In this document: in pieces, positions 35,213 through 43,994 of the stretch | How the letters are laid out: each line of letters starts with the position of its first letter | Position numbering within the stretch: position 1 is the stretch's first letter | DNA from: Actinoplanes sp. L3-i22 | GTDB taxonomy: Bacteria; Actinomycetota; Actinomycetes; Mycobacteriales; Micromonosporaceae | Direction: 5' to 3' | DNA length: 64,000 nt | NCBI RefSeq assembly: GCF_019704555.1 | Contig: NZ_AP024745.1 | Coordinates: 566,501 to 630,500, forward strand | Translations under genes and position numbers: made by a program | The notes under the pieces: generated by a model | What the model saw: the letters and a program-made list of their open reading frames with translations, nothing else | The model's database searches: none | Told to the model about the DNA's origin: nothing

Positions 35213-36344
35213 CCATCCCGGCGAAGCCGAGGCGGAAAAGGCACCCGAAGAGGCCGCTGCGGAAACGACAAGAGCGGTAAATCCGGAAAAGTCGGTCGCT
35301 ACTGAAGCGCCGGCGGCGACCGGTGCGGTACCAGTGAGAAACGTGGACGCACCAACCGAGCGAAGCCCTCGCAAGAAGTCCCGATGGTCCCTGACCGAGA
35401 CCGACGAAGCGGAGATCCCGGAGCCGGCGCCGCCCGCCGAGCACGAGCGGACCTCCAGCTTCCGCCTCGCCGCGTACGGCGCCGTGCTGATCGTCGTGCT
35501 CTTCGCCGGGTACGGCCTGGGCCGCCTCAACAACGGCACCGGGACGAGCACCACCACGACCCCCGCGGCCGTCACCAGCGCCGGCACCACCGTGATCAAC
35601 GAGAACATGCCGCACACCCACGGCGCGTCCGGCACCGGCGCGGCGGCGACCGGCGCCCCGATCGGCGGCCTCTCGCTCAGCGCCGACGGGCTCACCCTGC
35701 GCCCGGCCACCACCACGTTCCAGGCCGGGAAGAAGCAGCGGCTCAGCTTCACGATCGTCGCGACCGGGGGCGCCCCGGTCACCTCGTACGCGATCGTCCA
35801 CGACAAGCCGCTGCACCTGATCGTGGCCCGGCGTGACCTGACCGGCTTCCAGCATCTGCACCCGGAGATGGCCGACGACGGCACCTGGAGCATCGACCTG
35901 ACGCTGGCCCAGCCCGGCATCTACCGGATGATCGCCGACTTCACCGCTCTGGTCGGCGGCCAGCAGATCGCCACCACCCTGGGCACCGATCTCGTGGTCG
36001 CCGGCGACTACGCGCCGCAGGCGCTGCCCGCGGCGGGCAACACGGCGACGGTCGCCGGGCTCACCGTCACGTACGAGGGAAAACCGGACACCAAAGCGGT
36101 CCAGCCCATGCTGATGACCGTCACCGGCGGGGCCGTCGAGCCCTACCTCGGCGCGTTCGGCCACCTCGTGGTGCTGCGCCAGGGGGACGTCGCCTACCTG
36201 CACGTCCACCCGGAGCAGCAACTCGTCGACGGGAAGGTCAAGTTCTGGGTGACGGCGCCCAGCGCCGGCGATTACCGGATGTTCTTCGACTTCCAGGTCG
36301 CCGGCCAGGTGCACACCGCCGAATGGACGCTGACCGTCCCCTAG
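35205..36344 (+). CDS. Membrane-anchored His-rich protein of copper cluster
   Basis: 379 residues, family not certain. An acidic Ala/Glu-rich cytoplasmic region (1-85) leads to one membrane segment (about 88-108), a Thr-rich linker and an extracytoplasmic beta-rich region with two Ig-like halves. Possible metal ligands: MPHTHG, IVHDKPLHL, FQHLHPEM and YLHVHPEQQ. The ATG lies inside the end of copZ, so it is translationally coupled to the chaperone. That context and the HxH motifs suggest a periplasm-facing copper-binding role. No catalytic signature seen. Confidence 0.72.
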   Translation: MPDHPGEAEAEKAPEEAAAETTRAVNPEKSVATEAPAATGAVPVRNVDAPTERSPRKKSRWSLTETDEAEIPEPAPPAEHERTSSFRLAAYGAVLIVVLFAGYGLGRLNNGTGTSTTTTPAAVTSAGTTVINENMPHTHGASGTGAAATGAPIGGLSLSADGLTLRPATTTFQAGKKQRLSFTIVATGGAPVTSYAIVHDKPLHLIVARRDLTGFQHLHPEMADDGTWSIDLTLAQPGIYRMIADFTALVGGQQIATTLGTDLVVAGDYAPQALPAAGNTATVAGLTVTYEGKPDTKAVQPMLMTVTGGAVEPYLGAFGHLVVLRQGDVAYLHVHPEQQLVDGKVKFWVTAPSAGDYRMFFDFQVAGQVHTAEWTLTVP

Positions 36345-36382
36345 CCGGGACCGGGCCGCCCATTAGCCAGGGCCGGGCCCTA
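36342..36382. repeat. 22-bp duplication at the junction of two convergent genes
   Basis: TAGCC(G/A)GG(A/G)CCGGGCC occurs at 36342 and 36364. The first copy starts with the stop codon of the His-rich protein gene. The convergent methyltransferase stop is at 36380-36382. Confidence 0.7.
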
Positions 36383-37525
36383 GTCGCGACCGAGCAGGGC
36401 GGCCAGCGCCGGCTTGACCTGCCACTCGCCGATCAGCGCGGCATATTCCGCGCGCTGGTCGGCGCTCGGCTCGGCCCCCGTGCGGCGGGCGCGCAGCATC
36501 AGGTTGCGCGGGGTGTGCGCCGAGTCGATGAACTCCACCACGTCGACCCGGTAGCCGTGCAGCCGCAGCAGGCCGGCGCGCAGCGAGTCGGTGAGCACGT
36601 CCGCGAAGCGCTCGCGGAGGATCGCGTGCCGGGTGAACTCGCCGTAGGGCGACGGGGAGGAATTGCCCTTGAGCTGGGCGGCGATGTCGTGGTGGCAGCA
36701 CGGAGCGGCGAGCACCCAGCGCGCGTCCCACTGCACGGCGCGGGCCAGCGCCTGGTCGGTGGCGGTGTCGCAGGCGTGCAGCGCGAGCACGAGATCGGGC
36801 GTGAACGGCAGCTCGGCCGCCTCGATGGTGCCGGCCACGAAGGTCACCTCGTCGGAACAACCGAGCTCGGCGGCGACCTGACCGTTGCGTACCCTCTGGT
36901 CCTCGCGGACATCGACCCCGGCGACCTGGACCGAGACGCCCCGCCCGGCCAGATATCGGTAGGCGGCGAAGGTCAGATAGGCATTGCCGCAGCCGAGATC
37001 GACGACGCGCAGCGTCGGCGGAAGCTGGTCGGGCAGCGTCGCGGCGAGCGCCCGCAGGAACGCGTCGATCTGCCGCCGCTTGGCCGCGTTGCCCCCGATC
37101 ACCTCGAAGAGCGGATCGCCCGGGTCGAGCAGCCACTGCTTGGGCCGGTCGTGATCCTGAACGGTCACCGGGGGAGCGGTGGCGTCGGCGCGATGCACCT
37201 GGGCCTCACCCTTCTTGGTGATCCGAACCTGCACGGTGGCCGAGGACGTCTCCACGTGCCAGTTGCCGAACGGCTCGGCCAGCAGCTCGTCGACCGCGGC
37301 GGCGGCCTCGTCGCCGGGCGTGACGTTGCGGGTGAACGGGCGGACGCCGTCCTCGGTGACGATCTGGAGCTTGGGACCGCTCTTCAACGTGACGGGGCGA
37401 ACCTGGGCGCGTGTGACCGAGGGCACATGCCCGCGGCGACGGCCGGCCGCGACGGCCCGGGTCAGCCCCGGAGCGAGAAGGAGTTCGCGCACCTCGGCGA
37501 GTGCTTGATCGAGCGGTTGTGGCAT
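36380..37525 (-). CDS. SAM-dependent methyltransferase (Methyltransf_32-like)
   Basis: 381 residues. After an N-terminal domain of about 170 residues comes a SAM fold with VVDLGCGNAYLTFAAY (about 199-214), AGVDVRED, and LHACDTATDQAL followed by APCCHHD. The HACD and CCHH phrases are hallmarks of the Methyltransf_32 family, some of whose members modify RNA. A metal-binding role of the CCHH cluster is possible. The substrate is not known. The ATG at 37525 is chosen because the upstream extension is not protein-like. Divergent from the heme-oxygenase-like gene across a palindrome. Confidence 0.83.
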   Translation of the reverse strand: MPQPLDQALAEVRELLLAPGLTRAVAAGRRRGHVPSVTRAQVRPVTLKSGPKLQIVTEDGVRPFTRNVTPGDEAAAAVDELLAEPFGNWHVETSSATVQVRITKKGEAQVHRADATAPPVTVQDHDRPKQWLLDPGDPLFEVIGGNAAKRRQIDAFLRALAATLPDQLPPTLRVVDLGCGNAYLTFAAYRYLAGRGVSVQVAGVDVREDQRVRNGQVAAELGCSDEVTFVAGTIEAAELPFTPDLVLALHACDTATDQALARAVQWDARWVLAAPCCHHDIAAQLKGNSSPSPYGEFTRHAILRERFADVLTDSLRAGLLRLHGYRVDVVEFIDSAHTPRNLMLRARRTGAEPSADQRAEYAALIGEWQVKPALAALLGRD

Positions 37526-37564
37526 GTCCCCATTCTGCCCCGCACCCGGGATCGGCCCGGCGGG

Positions 37565-37588
37565 CCTGTGGACAACGTTATCCACAGG
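37565..37588. promoter_or_regulatory. 24-bp palindrome of two inverted DnaA-box-like halves
   Basis: CCTGTGGACAAC joined directly to GTTATCCACAGG: one mismatch in 12 bp. The halves hold TGTGGACAA (reverse complement TTGTCCACA, the Streptomyces-type box) and TTATCCACA. It lies between two divergent genes and could be an operator or a DnaA site. Confidence 0.6.
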
Positions 37589-37646
37589 GGCTGTGGCGCC
37601 CGGCTTCATCTCGCTAGGTTGTTCCGGAGCGGAGGGGGACGATCCT

Positions 37647-38303
37647 ATGTGGCATCTGACCAATACGCCGGTGACCGGCGCACTCTCCTCCCCGGTGCGG
37701 AAAATCCTCGCCGAGGGATTCGCCGCGACCCGGCAGAGTCGCTTCGTCCAGAGCCTCGCCGCCGGCCAGTTGCCGATCGCCGCCTACGCCGAGCTCACCG
37801 CGCAGCACTGGTTCGTCTACGAGTCGCTCGAGCTGGCCACGGCCGCGATGGCCGGCGATCCGGTGGCCGGCCGTTTCTACTTCCCGGAGCTGTTCCGGCT
37901 CCGGGCGATCGAGGCCGACCTGCGTTTCCTGCAGGGCCCGCGCTGGCAGAGCCGGATCGCCGCGCTGCCGGCCACCACGACCTACTGCACACGGATCCGA
38001 TCTGCCGCGTTCGACCAGGCCACGGGCTATGTGGCGCACCACTGCGCGCGCTACCTGGCGGATCTCGACGGCGGCCAGTGGCTCGGCGCCGCGGTGCTCT
38101 CGGCCTACCGTTTCCGCCGCCAGGGCTACCGCTTCTTCGTCTTCGACGGCATCGATCCGGAGCTGTTCCCGGCGAGGTACCACGAGCGCCTGGACACGAC
38201 GCCGTGGAGCCGCGCCGAGCAGACCACGTTCCTGACCGAGATGACCACGGCCGTCCAGCTCAACCTCGACCTGCTCAGCGACCTCGAAACCCGATGGACC
38301 TGA
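37647..38303 (+). CDS. Heme oxygenase-like protein without the expected proximal His
   Basis: 218 residues, heme oxygenase/TenA-like helical fold. The distal-helix signature is nearly intact: YVAHHCARYLADLDGGQ (about residues 128-144) resembles YxxHxYxRYLGDLSGGQ. The N-terminal helix that normally carries the proximal heme-ligand His (T-x-x-x-H-x-x-A) reads AEGFAATRQSRF, with Phe at the expected position. Either another residue ligates heme or the protein has another function. GGAGGGGG lies 9 nt before ATG 37647. Downstream lie a partial duplication of its 3' end and a 7-bp repeat array. Confidence 0.75.
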   Translation: MWHLTNTPVTGALSSPVRKILAEGFAATRQSRFVQSLAAGQLPIAAYAELTAQHWFVYESLELATAAMAGDPVAGRFYFPELFRLRAIEADLRFLQGPRWQSRIAALPATTTYCTRIRSAAFDQATGYVAHHCARYLADLDGGQWLGAAVLSAYRFRRQGYRFFVFDGIDPELFPARYHERLDTTPWSRAEQTTFLTEMTTAVQLNLDLLSDLETRWT

Positions 38304-38361
38304 AAACCAAAACCCGATTGGGGTACGAACAAAGCCCCGCCACCCGTGAGCGAAACTGACC

Positions 38362-38457
38362 GGCGCTGGGCGCTGGGCGCTGGGCGCTGGGCGCTGGGCG
38401 CTGGGCGCTGGGCGCTGGGCGCTGGGCGCTGGGCGCTGGGCGCTGGGCGCTGGGCGC
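38362..38457. repeat. GGCGCTG heptamer microsatellite, about 13.7 copies
   Basis: Perfect 7-bp units over 96 bp, between convergent genes. Such arrays vary in length by slippage. It is not in a coding frame that matters. Confidence 0.97.
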
Positions 38458-38552
38458 GCCGTGATCAAGAGCAGCCGCAAGACCGGTCGTGATCGAGACG
38501 CGTCCGCGAGACCAGGCTGCGATCAGAAGCGGTCAGACCGCCAGCCGGGTGC

Positions 38553-38586
38553 AGAAAAGCCTGGGACCGCGGGGCGGTCCCAGGCT
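38553..38586 (-). terminator. Intrinsic terminator of DEAD-box helicase gene
   Basis: Minus strand: AGCCTGGGACCGC-ccc-GCGGTCCCAGGCT, a 13-bp perfect stem with a 3-nt loop, followed by TTTCTG. It starts 12 nt past the helicase stop. Confidence 0.93.
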
Positions 38587-38597
38587 CACTAGGTGGA

Positions 38598-40817
38598 TCA
38601 GGCCTCGGCAGTTCCCACGCCGGCCTCGGAACCGCTGGTCACGCTCTCGGCGTGCTCGTCAGCGCCGGCACCCGCGGCGGTCCGCCGACGGCGGCGGCGC
38701 GGACGCGACTCCTCGGCAGGCGTCTCGCCGGCCGAAGCAGCCGGCTCGACGCCGGCCGAAGCGGACTGCCCAGCGGCAGCCGGAGCAGCCGGAGCGGCAG
38801 ACGACCCGGCAGCAGCCGGAGCGGACGACTCAGCAGCCGCAACGGACGGCGCAGCCGAGGCGGCAGCGATCGGTGCGGTCGAGGCGGCCGTGACCGACGG
38901 CGCGGTGGCTGTCGCGGACGGCGCGGCGGCCAGGGCGGCCGAGTCCGCGGCGACGAGCGGAGCCCCCGCCGTGCCCTCGCCCGGAGCGGAGTCCGAGAAG
39001 GTCACCGCGGTGGCCGGGGCGCGCCGGCGACGGGTCCGAGCACGGGGCGCCGCCTCCTCCGCGGACGTCGACGCCGAAACGGGCGAGGTCGCCGAATCGG
39101 ACGAGGATGCCGAAACGGATGACGGCGCCGAGACGGGCGCGGACGACGCGGCGACGGGCGCGGCCGTGGATGCGGAAGACGTGGAGACAGCCGACGGGGT
39201 CGACGACGGCGCGGATGCGGCCGTCAGCTCGCCGGCACCGTTCGTACCGCCGAGGTCTGCACCCGGACCCTCGACGACCTTGCGCCGACGCCGCTGCCGC
39301 TTGGGCCGGTCAGCCCCCTCCTCGGGAGAGGAGGGCGTGGCCGAGCCGTCAGGCGAGGCCGAGCCCGAGGCCGGAGCCGAGCCACCCCGCCGGTCACGGT
39401 CGCGGTCGCGGCCGTCCCGGCTGTCGCGGCTGTCGCGGCTGTCGCGGCTGTCGCGTCCACCGCGACCGCCGGTGCTGGGCCCGGTGCGGGACCGCCGGCC
39501 GCGACCGCTGCCGCCGAGGTCTTCCTCGATCTCGGCGGACAGGCCGGCCCGGTTCCGCTCGGCGGTCGGCAGTGTGCCGGAGATGTCGGTCGGAATGTCC
39601 AGGTCCGCGTAGAGCGCCGGGCTGGTGTGGTAGGTCTCCGGCGGCTCCGGCATGCCGAGCACGAGCGACTTGTCGATCAGCACCCAGCGCGGCATGTCCT
39701 CCCAGTCGACGAACGTCACCGCGACACCGGTGGCACCGGCGCGACCGGTTCGGCCGATGCGGTGCGTGTACGTCTCGGGGTCTTCCGGGCAGTCGTAGTT
39801 GATCACGTGGGTGACGCCGGAGACGTCCAGGCCACGGGCCGCGACGTCGGTCGCGACGAGCACGTCGATCTTGCCGCTGCGGAACGCCCGCAGCGCCCGC
39901 TCGCGCGCGCCCTGGCCCAGGTCACCGTGGACCGCGGCGACCGCGAAGCCGCGGAAGTCCAGCTCCTCGGCGACCTTGTCGGCGGCCCGCTTGGTCCGCG
40001 TGAAGATCATCGTGAGGCTGCGGTCCTTGGCCTGCAGGATCCGCGACACCATCTCGATCTTGTTGAGCGGGTGGGTGCGGTAGACGACCTGCTTGGTCAG
40101 CGGGTTCGGACCGCTCTCGGTGGTGTGACCGGCGTGAATGGTCATCGGGTTGCGCAGGAACCGGCGGGACAGCGCCACGATCGGGTCCGGCATGGTGGCC
40201 GAGAACAGCATGGTCTGCCGCTCGGCCGGGATCATCGCCAGGATCTTCTCGACGTCGTCGAGGAAGCCCAGGTCGAGCATCCGGTCGGCCTCGTCGAGCA
40301 CCAGTGCGTGCACGGCGTTCAGCTTCAGGTGCTTCTGCTTGGCCAGGTCGAGCAGACGGCCGGGGGTGCCGACGAGGATCTCGACGCCCTTCTTGAGGGT
40401 GTCGACCTGCGGCTCGTACGCCACGCCGCCGTAGATCGGGAGAACCCGGACGCCGCGCGTGCTGCCGGCGGCGGCGATGTCGCGGGCCACCTGGAGGCCC
40501 AGCTCACGGGTGGGGACGACGATCAGGGCCTGCGGCCGGCCGTCGGCGCCCTCGGACGGGGCGAGGACCCGCTCCAGCAGCGGAAGGCCGAAGCCGAGGG
40601 TCTTGCCGGTGCCGGTCGGCGCCTGGCCGATCAGGTCGGAGCCGCGCATCGCGATGGGCAGCGCGTACTCCTGGATGGCGAAGGCGTGCGTGATGCCCGC
40701 CGCGGCCAGCGCGTCCACGGTCTCGGGACGAACACCCAGCTCAGCGAAGGTGGGGCTGTTCGGCCGAACCGGAGCACGATTCGTCACAGGGATTAGAGCT
40801 TGCTCAATGTCGGTCAT
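38598..40817 (-). CDS. DEAD-box RNA helicase with long low-complexity tail
   Basis: 739 residues. The helicase core covers about 20-395 with every motif: Q motif AIQEYALP, APTGTGKT, PTRELG, GTPGR, DEAD, SAT, ARGLD and HRIGRTGRAG. The remaining 340 residues are disordered: an Arg/Asp-repeat patch (SRDSRDSRD, about 450-465), a Lys/Arg cluster (KRQRRRR), a long Ala/Ser/Pro tract and a final RPRRRRRR cluster. Such tails bind RNA and favour condensates in other bacteria. It probably acts in ribosome assembly or mRNA turnover. It matches the position of rhlE in the mycobacterial order. Confidence 0.93.
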   Translation of the reverse strand: MTDIEQALIPVTNRAPVRPNSPTFAELGVRPETVDALAAAGITHAFAIQEYALPIAMRGSDLIGQAPTGTGKTLGFGLPLLERVLAPSEGADGRPQALIVVPTRELGLQVARDIAAAGSTRGVRVLPIYGGVAYEPQVDTLKKGVEILVGTPGRLLDLAKQKHLKLNAVHALVLDEADRMLDLGFLDDVEKILAMIPAERQTMLFSATMPDPIVALSRRFLRNPMTIHAGHTTESGPNPLTKQVVYRTHPLNKIEMVSRILQAKDRSLTMIFTRTKRAADKVAEELDFRGFAVAAVHGDLGQGARERALRAFRSGKIDVLVATDVAARGLDVSGVTHVINYDCPEDPETYTHRIGRTGRAGATGVAVTFVDWEDMPRWVLIDKSLVLGMPEPPETYHTSPALYADLDIPTDISGTLPTAERNRAGLSAEIEEDLGGSGRGRRSRTGPSTGGRGGRDSRDSRDSRDSRDGRDRDRDRRGGSAPASGSASPDGSATPSSPEEGADRPKRQRRRRKVVEGPGADLGGTNGAGELTAASAPSSTPSAVSTSSASTAAPVAASSAPVSAPSSVSASSSDSATSPVSASTSAEEAAPRARTRRRRAPATAVTFSDSAPGEGTAGAPLVAADSAALAAAPSATATAPSVTAASTAPIAAASAAPSVAAAESSAPAAAGSSAAPAAPAAAGQSASAGVEPAASAGETPAEESRPRRRRRRTAAGAGADEHAESVTSGSEAGVGTAEA

Positions 40818-40988
40818 GAAGTTTTACGGGTGCCCTCTCGTGGTGCGCCCGTTGAATGTCTAGGGCGCGATCTGGTTTGGCGCGGGCCGCACGCTCGAAA
40901 GCGGGCCACACGCGGGGCCGTCAGTCGACTGATCGACGACGACACCAGACCACTCTACCCGACCCAATAGCAGACGCACGCGAGAGCA

Positions 40989-41030
40989 GTTACGGGAGGG
41001 AGCTCTGTTGCTGGAGCGCCCTCCCGTTAC
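40989..41030 (-). terminator. Long hairpin between DUF3107 and helicase genes
   Basis: A 17-bp stem (40989-41005 with 41014-41030) with two mismatches and an 8-nt loop, 5 nt past the DUF3107 stop on the minus strand. No T tract, so a U-less terminator is likely. Confidence 0.7.
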
Positions 41031-41034
41031 CGCA

Positions 41035-41259
41035 TCAGCGGGTGGTGAAGCCGAACGGCCGGTGTGAAGCCTCGGCGATCTCCACGTAGGCGAGCTTGGC
41101 GACCGGGATGATCACCTTGCGGCCCTTTTCATCGGTAAGCGAAAGGACGCCGTCCTTGGCCAGAGCCTCGGACACGGCCTGCTCGACCTCCGCCGGGGTC
41201 TGAGCGCTTTCCAGCACCAGCTCACGCGGCGAATGTTGCACGCCGATCTTGACCTCCAC
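41035..41259 (-). CDS. DUF3107 family protein (TB9.4-like)
   Basis: 74 residues: VEVKIGVQHSPRELVLE, AEVEQAVSEAL and KVIIPVAKLAYVEI make up the single small domain of DUF3107, an actinobacteria-specific family. Function unknown. The GTG at 41259 is chosen over the in-frame ATG 41277, since AGGAGGA lies 5 nt before the GTG and the extra residues would be encoded by the ribosome site. It lies beside a TetR gene and the DEAD-box helicase, an order shared with mycobacteria. Confidence 0.9.
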   Translation of the reverse strand: MEVKIGVQHSPRELVLESAQTPAEVEQAVSEALAKDGVLSLTDEKGRKVIIPVAKLAYVEIAEASHRPFGFTTR

Positions 41260-41298
41260 GGAGTCCTCCTCTGTCAACCCGTGTACCGCTTGGAAAGG

Positions 41299-41958
41299 CT
41301 ATCCGATTTCCGGTGCCGTTCCGGCCGATGAACCGCCCTGGAGGGGGAAGCTCGCGATCCCACGCCAGATCAGCGCAGCTACGAGCGCTTCGGCTTCAGC
41401 TTTGGGCGTACGCCGCCCGTTCGCCAGCCAGTACTGAGCGGCCGCCCCGGAGGCGCCGGCCAGACCGGAGGCGAGCAGCTGGGCCTGATCGGGCCGCAGG
41501 CCGGTGTCCGAGATGATCGTCTCGGTCAGCGCCTCGATGCAGCCCTGCTCGACCCGTTCGACCCGCTGCCGCACCTGCGGGTCGTTGCGCAGGTCGGACT
41601 CGAAGACCAGGCGGAACGCCTCGCTCTCGTGATCCATGAAGTCGAAGTACGCACGCACCGCGCCCTTGACCCGCTCCTTGTTGTCCGGCGTCGCCAGCAA
41701 CGCGCTGCGCACCTTGGCGATTATCGCGTCACAGTGCGTGTCCAACAGGGCCAGGTACAGCTCGAGCTTGCCGGGAAAGTGTTGATAGAGCACGGGCTTG
41801 GAGACACCCGCCCGCTCGGCGATGTCGTCCATCGCAGCGGCGTGGTAGCCGTGCGCGACGAAAATCTGCTGAGCAGCGGCCAGCAGCTGCTTTCGGCGTG
41901 CCGAACGCGGCAGCCGGGTGGGGCGGGTGGTCTGAGCCCCGCCGGACGCGGCGGTCAT
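41299..41958 (-). CDS. TetR-family regulator
   Basis: 219 residues. The N-terminal HTH (about 18-65) reads RRKQLLAAAQQIFVAHGYHAAAMDDIAERAGVSK in the usual order, with the recognition-helix phrase VSKPVLYQHF. The C-terminal ligand domain has FDFMDHESEAFRLVFESDLR. GGAGG lies 10 nt before ATG 41958. Same strand and 39 nt from the DUF3107 gene, which may be co-transcribed. Equivalent of the TetR gene next to TB9.4 in mycobacteria, as I recall. The divergent gene is the Pro-rich protein, and three TTGTCG elements lie upstream (41994, 42023, 42044). Confidence 0.9.
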   Translation of the reverse strand: MTAASGGAQTTRPTRLPRSARRKQLLAAAQQIFVAHGYHAAAMDDIAERAGVSKPVLYQHFPGKLELYLALLDTHCDAIIAKVRSALLATPDNKERVKGAVRAYFDFMDHESEAFRLVFESDLRNDPQVRQRVERVEQGCIEALTETIISDTGLRPDQAQLLASGLAGASGAAAQYWLANGRRTPKAEAEALVAALIWRGIASFPLQGGSSAGTAPEIG

Positions 41959-42116
41959 ATCTGGTGAACCTCCAGGGGGTCGGTCCCCGCGGTTTGTCGT
42001 CGCGGATTGCCCGGATCGGCGCTTGTCGCGGTCGTGCGGGCAATTGTCGCGACGCTGCAACTTATCGCCACTGCAACCACACGGTAGCCTCAGCGGGGGC
42101 GAGCGAGGAGCACGCG

Positions 42117-43994
42117 GTGGATGAAACAGGGCATTCCGGAGACACCGGAGCCGCGGGTGGCGGCAACGGTGCCGACGCGCATGACCGCAATCGGATGAAT
42201 GGCTGGACGAACGGCGAAAACCCGTGGTCGAACACGGGCGCCACGCTGGAGAACGAGTCGGACCTGCCGCCGTGGCGGCGTGGCGGCGTCAGCCGGCAGC
42301 CGTTTCCGGAGCGCCCGTTCGGGACCGCGCCGAGCTCGGCGGTGCCGGCCCAGGCACCTCCGCCGCCGGGGTTCGTGGACCCGTCACAGCCCACCGAGAT
42401 TCCCCCTTCCGGGAACACCGACATACCGTCGCCATGGCCCGGCGATCGCAGCCGGTTGGCTGACATTCTCGGTCACCGGCCGCGTCCGGTCGATCCGGCG
42501 TCGCCCGCTCCGTCCAGTGCGCCCCCTTTTCCGTACGAGGGTGACCTCGACGATTCGTATCGGGTCACCCCGTCGCCGTCGCCGATCCAGCGCGCCGCCG
42601 TGCCGATGGCCCGTCCCACGGGCCCGACCCAGGGAGATCCACTGAGCCGTCCCGACTCGCCGTCCGAACCGATCCGCTCCCGGCACGCACTGGTCAACGA
42701 CACGTTGGCGCAGGGCCTTCCCCGGGTGGACTCCGCGGCACCCGCGGGGGACCAGCGTTCGGTGGACAACGAGCCCGGCCTGGGCCTGCCCACGTACGAT
42801 GCCGCAGGTTTCTCCCGCCGGAGTTACGATCCGGCCCCGTACCCTCCGGAGAGTTTGAGTTCCGCCCTGGGTGAGCCGAGCGGGGCCCTGCCGCAGCGCG
42901 TGCCGGCCCAGCCGGACGTGCCCCGAGTCCCGGAGCCGCCCGCCGTGGAACCGTCGGCCGAGGCCCCCGCCCTGGCCCGCATCGCGACGCACCTGCGCCG
43001 CGGTGACGTGGTGCCCGCGCAGGAGCGCCAGGAGGGCTTCGACGTGCAGGCCATCCTGGCCGCGGTGCGCGAGGTCCCGGGCGTGCGGGACGCGTCGCTG
43101 CGGGCCACCCCGGCCGGCGCGCACAGCCTGCGGCTGGACCTCTCCGACGGCGCCGACGCGGCCGAGGTGAGCCGCCAGGTCGCCCGTCTCCTCTCCGAGC
43201 GGATGGGGCTGGACGCGGCGATGCCCGGTGCGTTCGGCGCGCTGGCCGAGCCGGTCGCCCCGGCCGCTCCGCCCGCCCGGCCGGCCGCGTTCGTGCCCGC
43301 GCAGAGCACCCGGCCCGGCCGCGCCTCGGTCAAGCCGGTCTCCCCGGCGCCGCTGCCGGCCGCCGCGACGTCCGCGCCCCCGGCGCCCGCCCCGGCTCCG
43401 GTCTCGGCCGCCCCGGTCTCCGCGATGCCGGTCACCGCGCCACCGGCGATGACGCCGCCGGTCCGGCCCACCCCGCTGATGGCGCCCCCGCCGCCGCTGC
43501 CGGTCCCGAAACCCGAGCCGGCGCCCGCCGCCCTGGCTCCGCGGGACCTGAACAAGCCTCGCCCGCTCGACCCGGGCGACCGCCCCGGCCCGCGCGTCCT
43601 GATCGAGAACGTGCACGTCAACACGTTCGGGGCGGACGCCACCGTGGAGGTGCGGCTGCGCGCCGGCGACCGGAGCGCCTCCGGCGTCGCCACCGGCCCG
43701 GCGGTCGACGGCTACCTGCTCCGGCTCTGCGCCACCGCGACCGCCGGTGCGGTCGACGAGTTGCTCTCCGCGTCCACGCACGCTGACGGGCCGGCCCGCT
43801 GCTTCGTCGAGCACGCGGCCGCGGTCTCGTTCGGCTCCACCCAGGTCGCGGTCGTGGTGCTGCTGCTGTCCTGCGCGGGCGGCTGGGTCGAGCAGCTCTC
43901 CGGCTCGGCGGTGGTCACCGGCGACGACCGGCACGCCATGGTGCGCGCCACATTGGCTGCCGTGAACCGTCGCGTCGAGGCACTGTTGGCCTAG
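42117..43994 (+). CDS. Pro/Ala-rich protein with C-terminal folded domain
   Basis: 625 residues, family not recognised. Residues 1-290 are disordered and Pro/Ser-rich. A small alpha/beta segment (about 295-370, VQAILAAVREVPGV) and a second Pro/Ala-rich linker follow. The folded C-terminal domain (about 495-625) begins VLIENVHVNTFGADATVEVRLR and recalls the LeuA regulatory-domain fold, with low certainty. The GTG at 42117 has GGAG 7 nt upstream. Its TAG overlaps the GTG of the alpha/beta hydrolase by one base, so the two are coupled. Confidence 0.72.
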   Translation: MDETGHSGDTGAAGGGNGADAHDRNRMNGWTNGENPWSNTGATLENESDLPPWRRGGVSRQPFPERPFGTAPSSAVPAQAPPPPGFVDPSQPTEIPPSGNTDIPSPWPGDRSRLADILGHRPRPVDPASPAPSSAPPFPYEGDLDDSYRVTPSPSPIQRAAVPMARPTGPTQGDPLSRPDSPSEPIRSRHALVNDTLAQGLPRVDSAAPAGDQRSVDNEPGLGLPTYDAAGFSRRSYDPAPYPPESLSSALGEPSGALPQRVPAQPDVPRVPEPPAVEPSAEAPALARIATHLRRGDVVPAQERQEGFDVQAILAAVREVPGVRDASLRATPAGAHSLRLDLSDGADAAEVSRQVARLLSERMGLDAAMPGAFGALAEPVAPAAPPARPAAFVPAQSTRPGRASVKPVSPAPLPAAATSAPPAPAPAPVSAAPVSAMPVTAPPAMTPPVRPTPLMAPPPPLPVPKPEPAPAALAPRDLNKPRPLDPGDRPGPRVLIENVHVNTFGADATVEVRLRAGDRSASGVATGPAVDGYLLRLCATATAGAVDELLSASTHADGPARCFVEHAAAVSFGSTQVAVVVLLLSCAGGWVEQLSGSAVVTGDDRHAMVRATLAAVNRRVEALLA

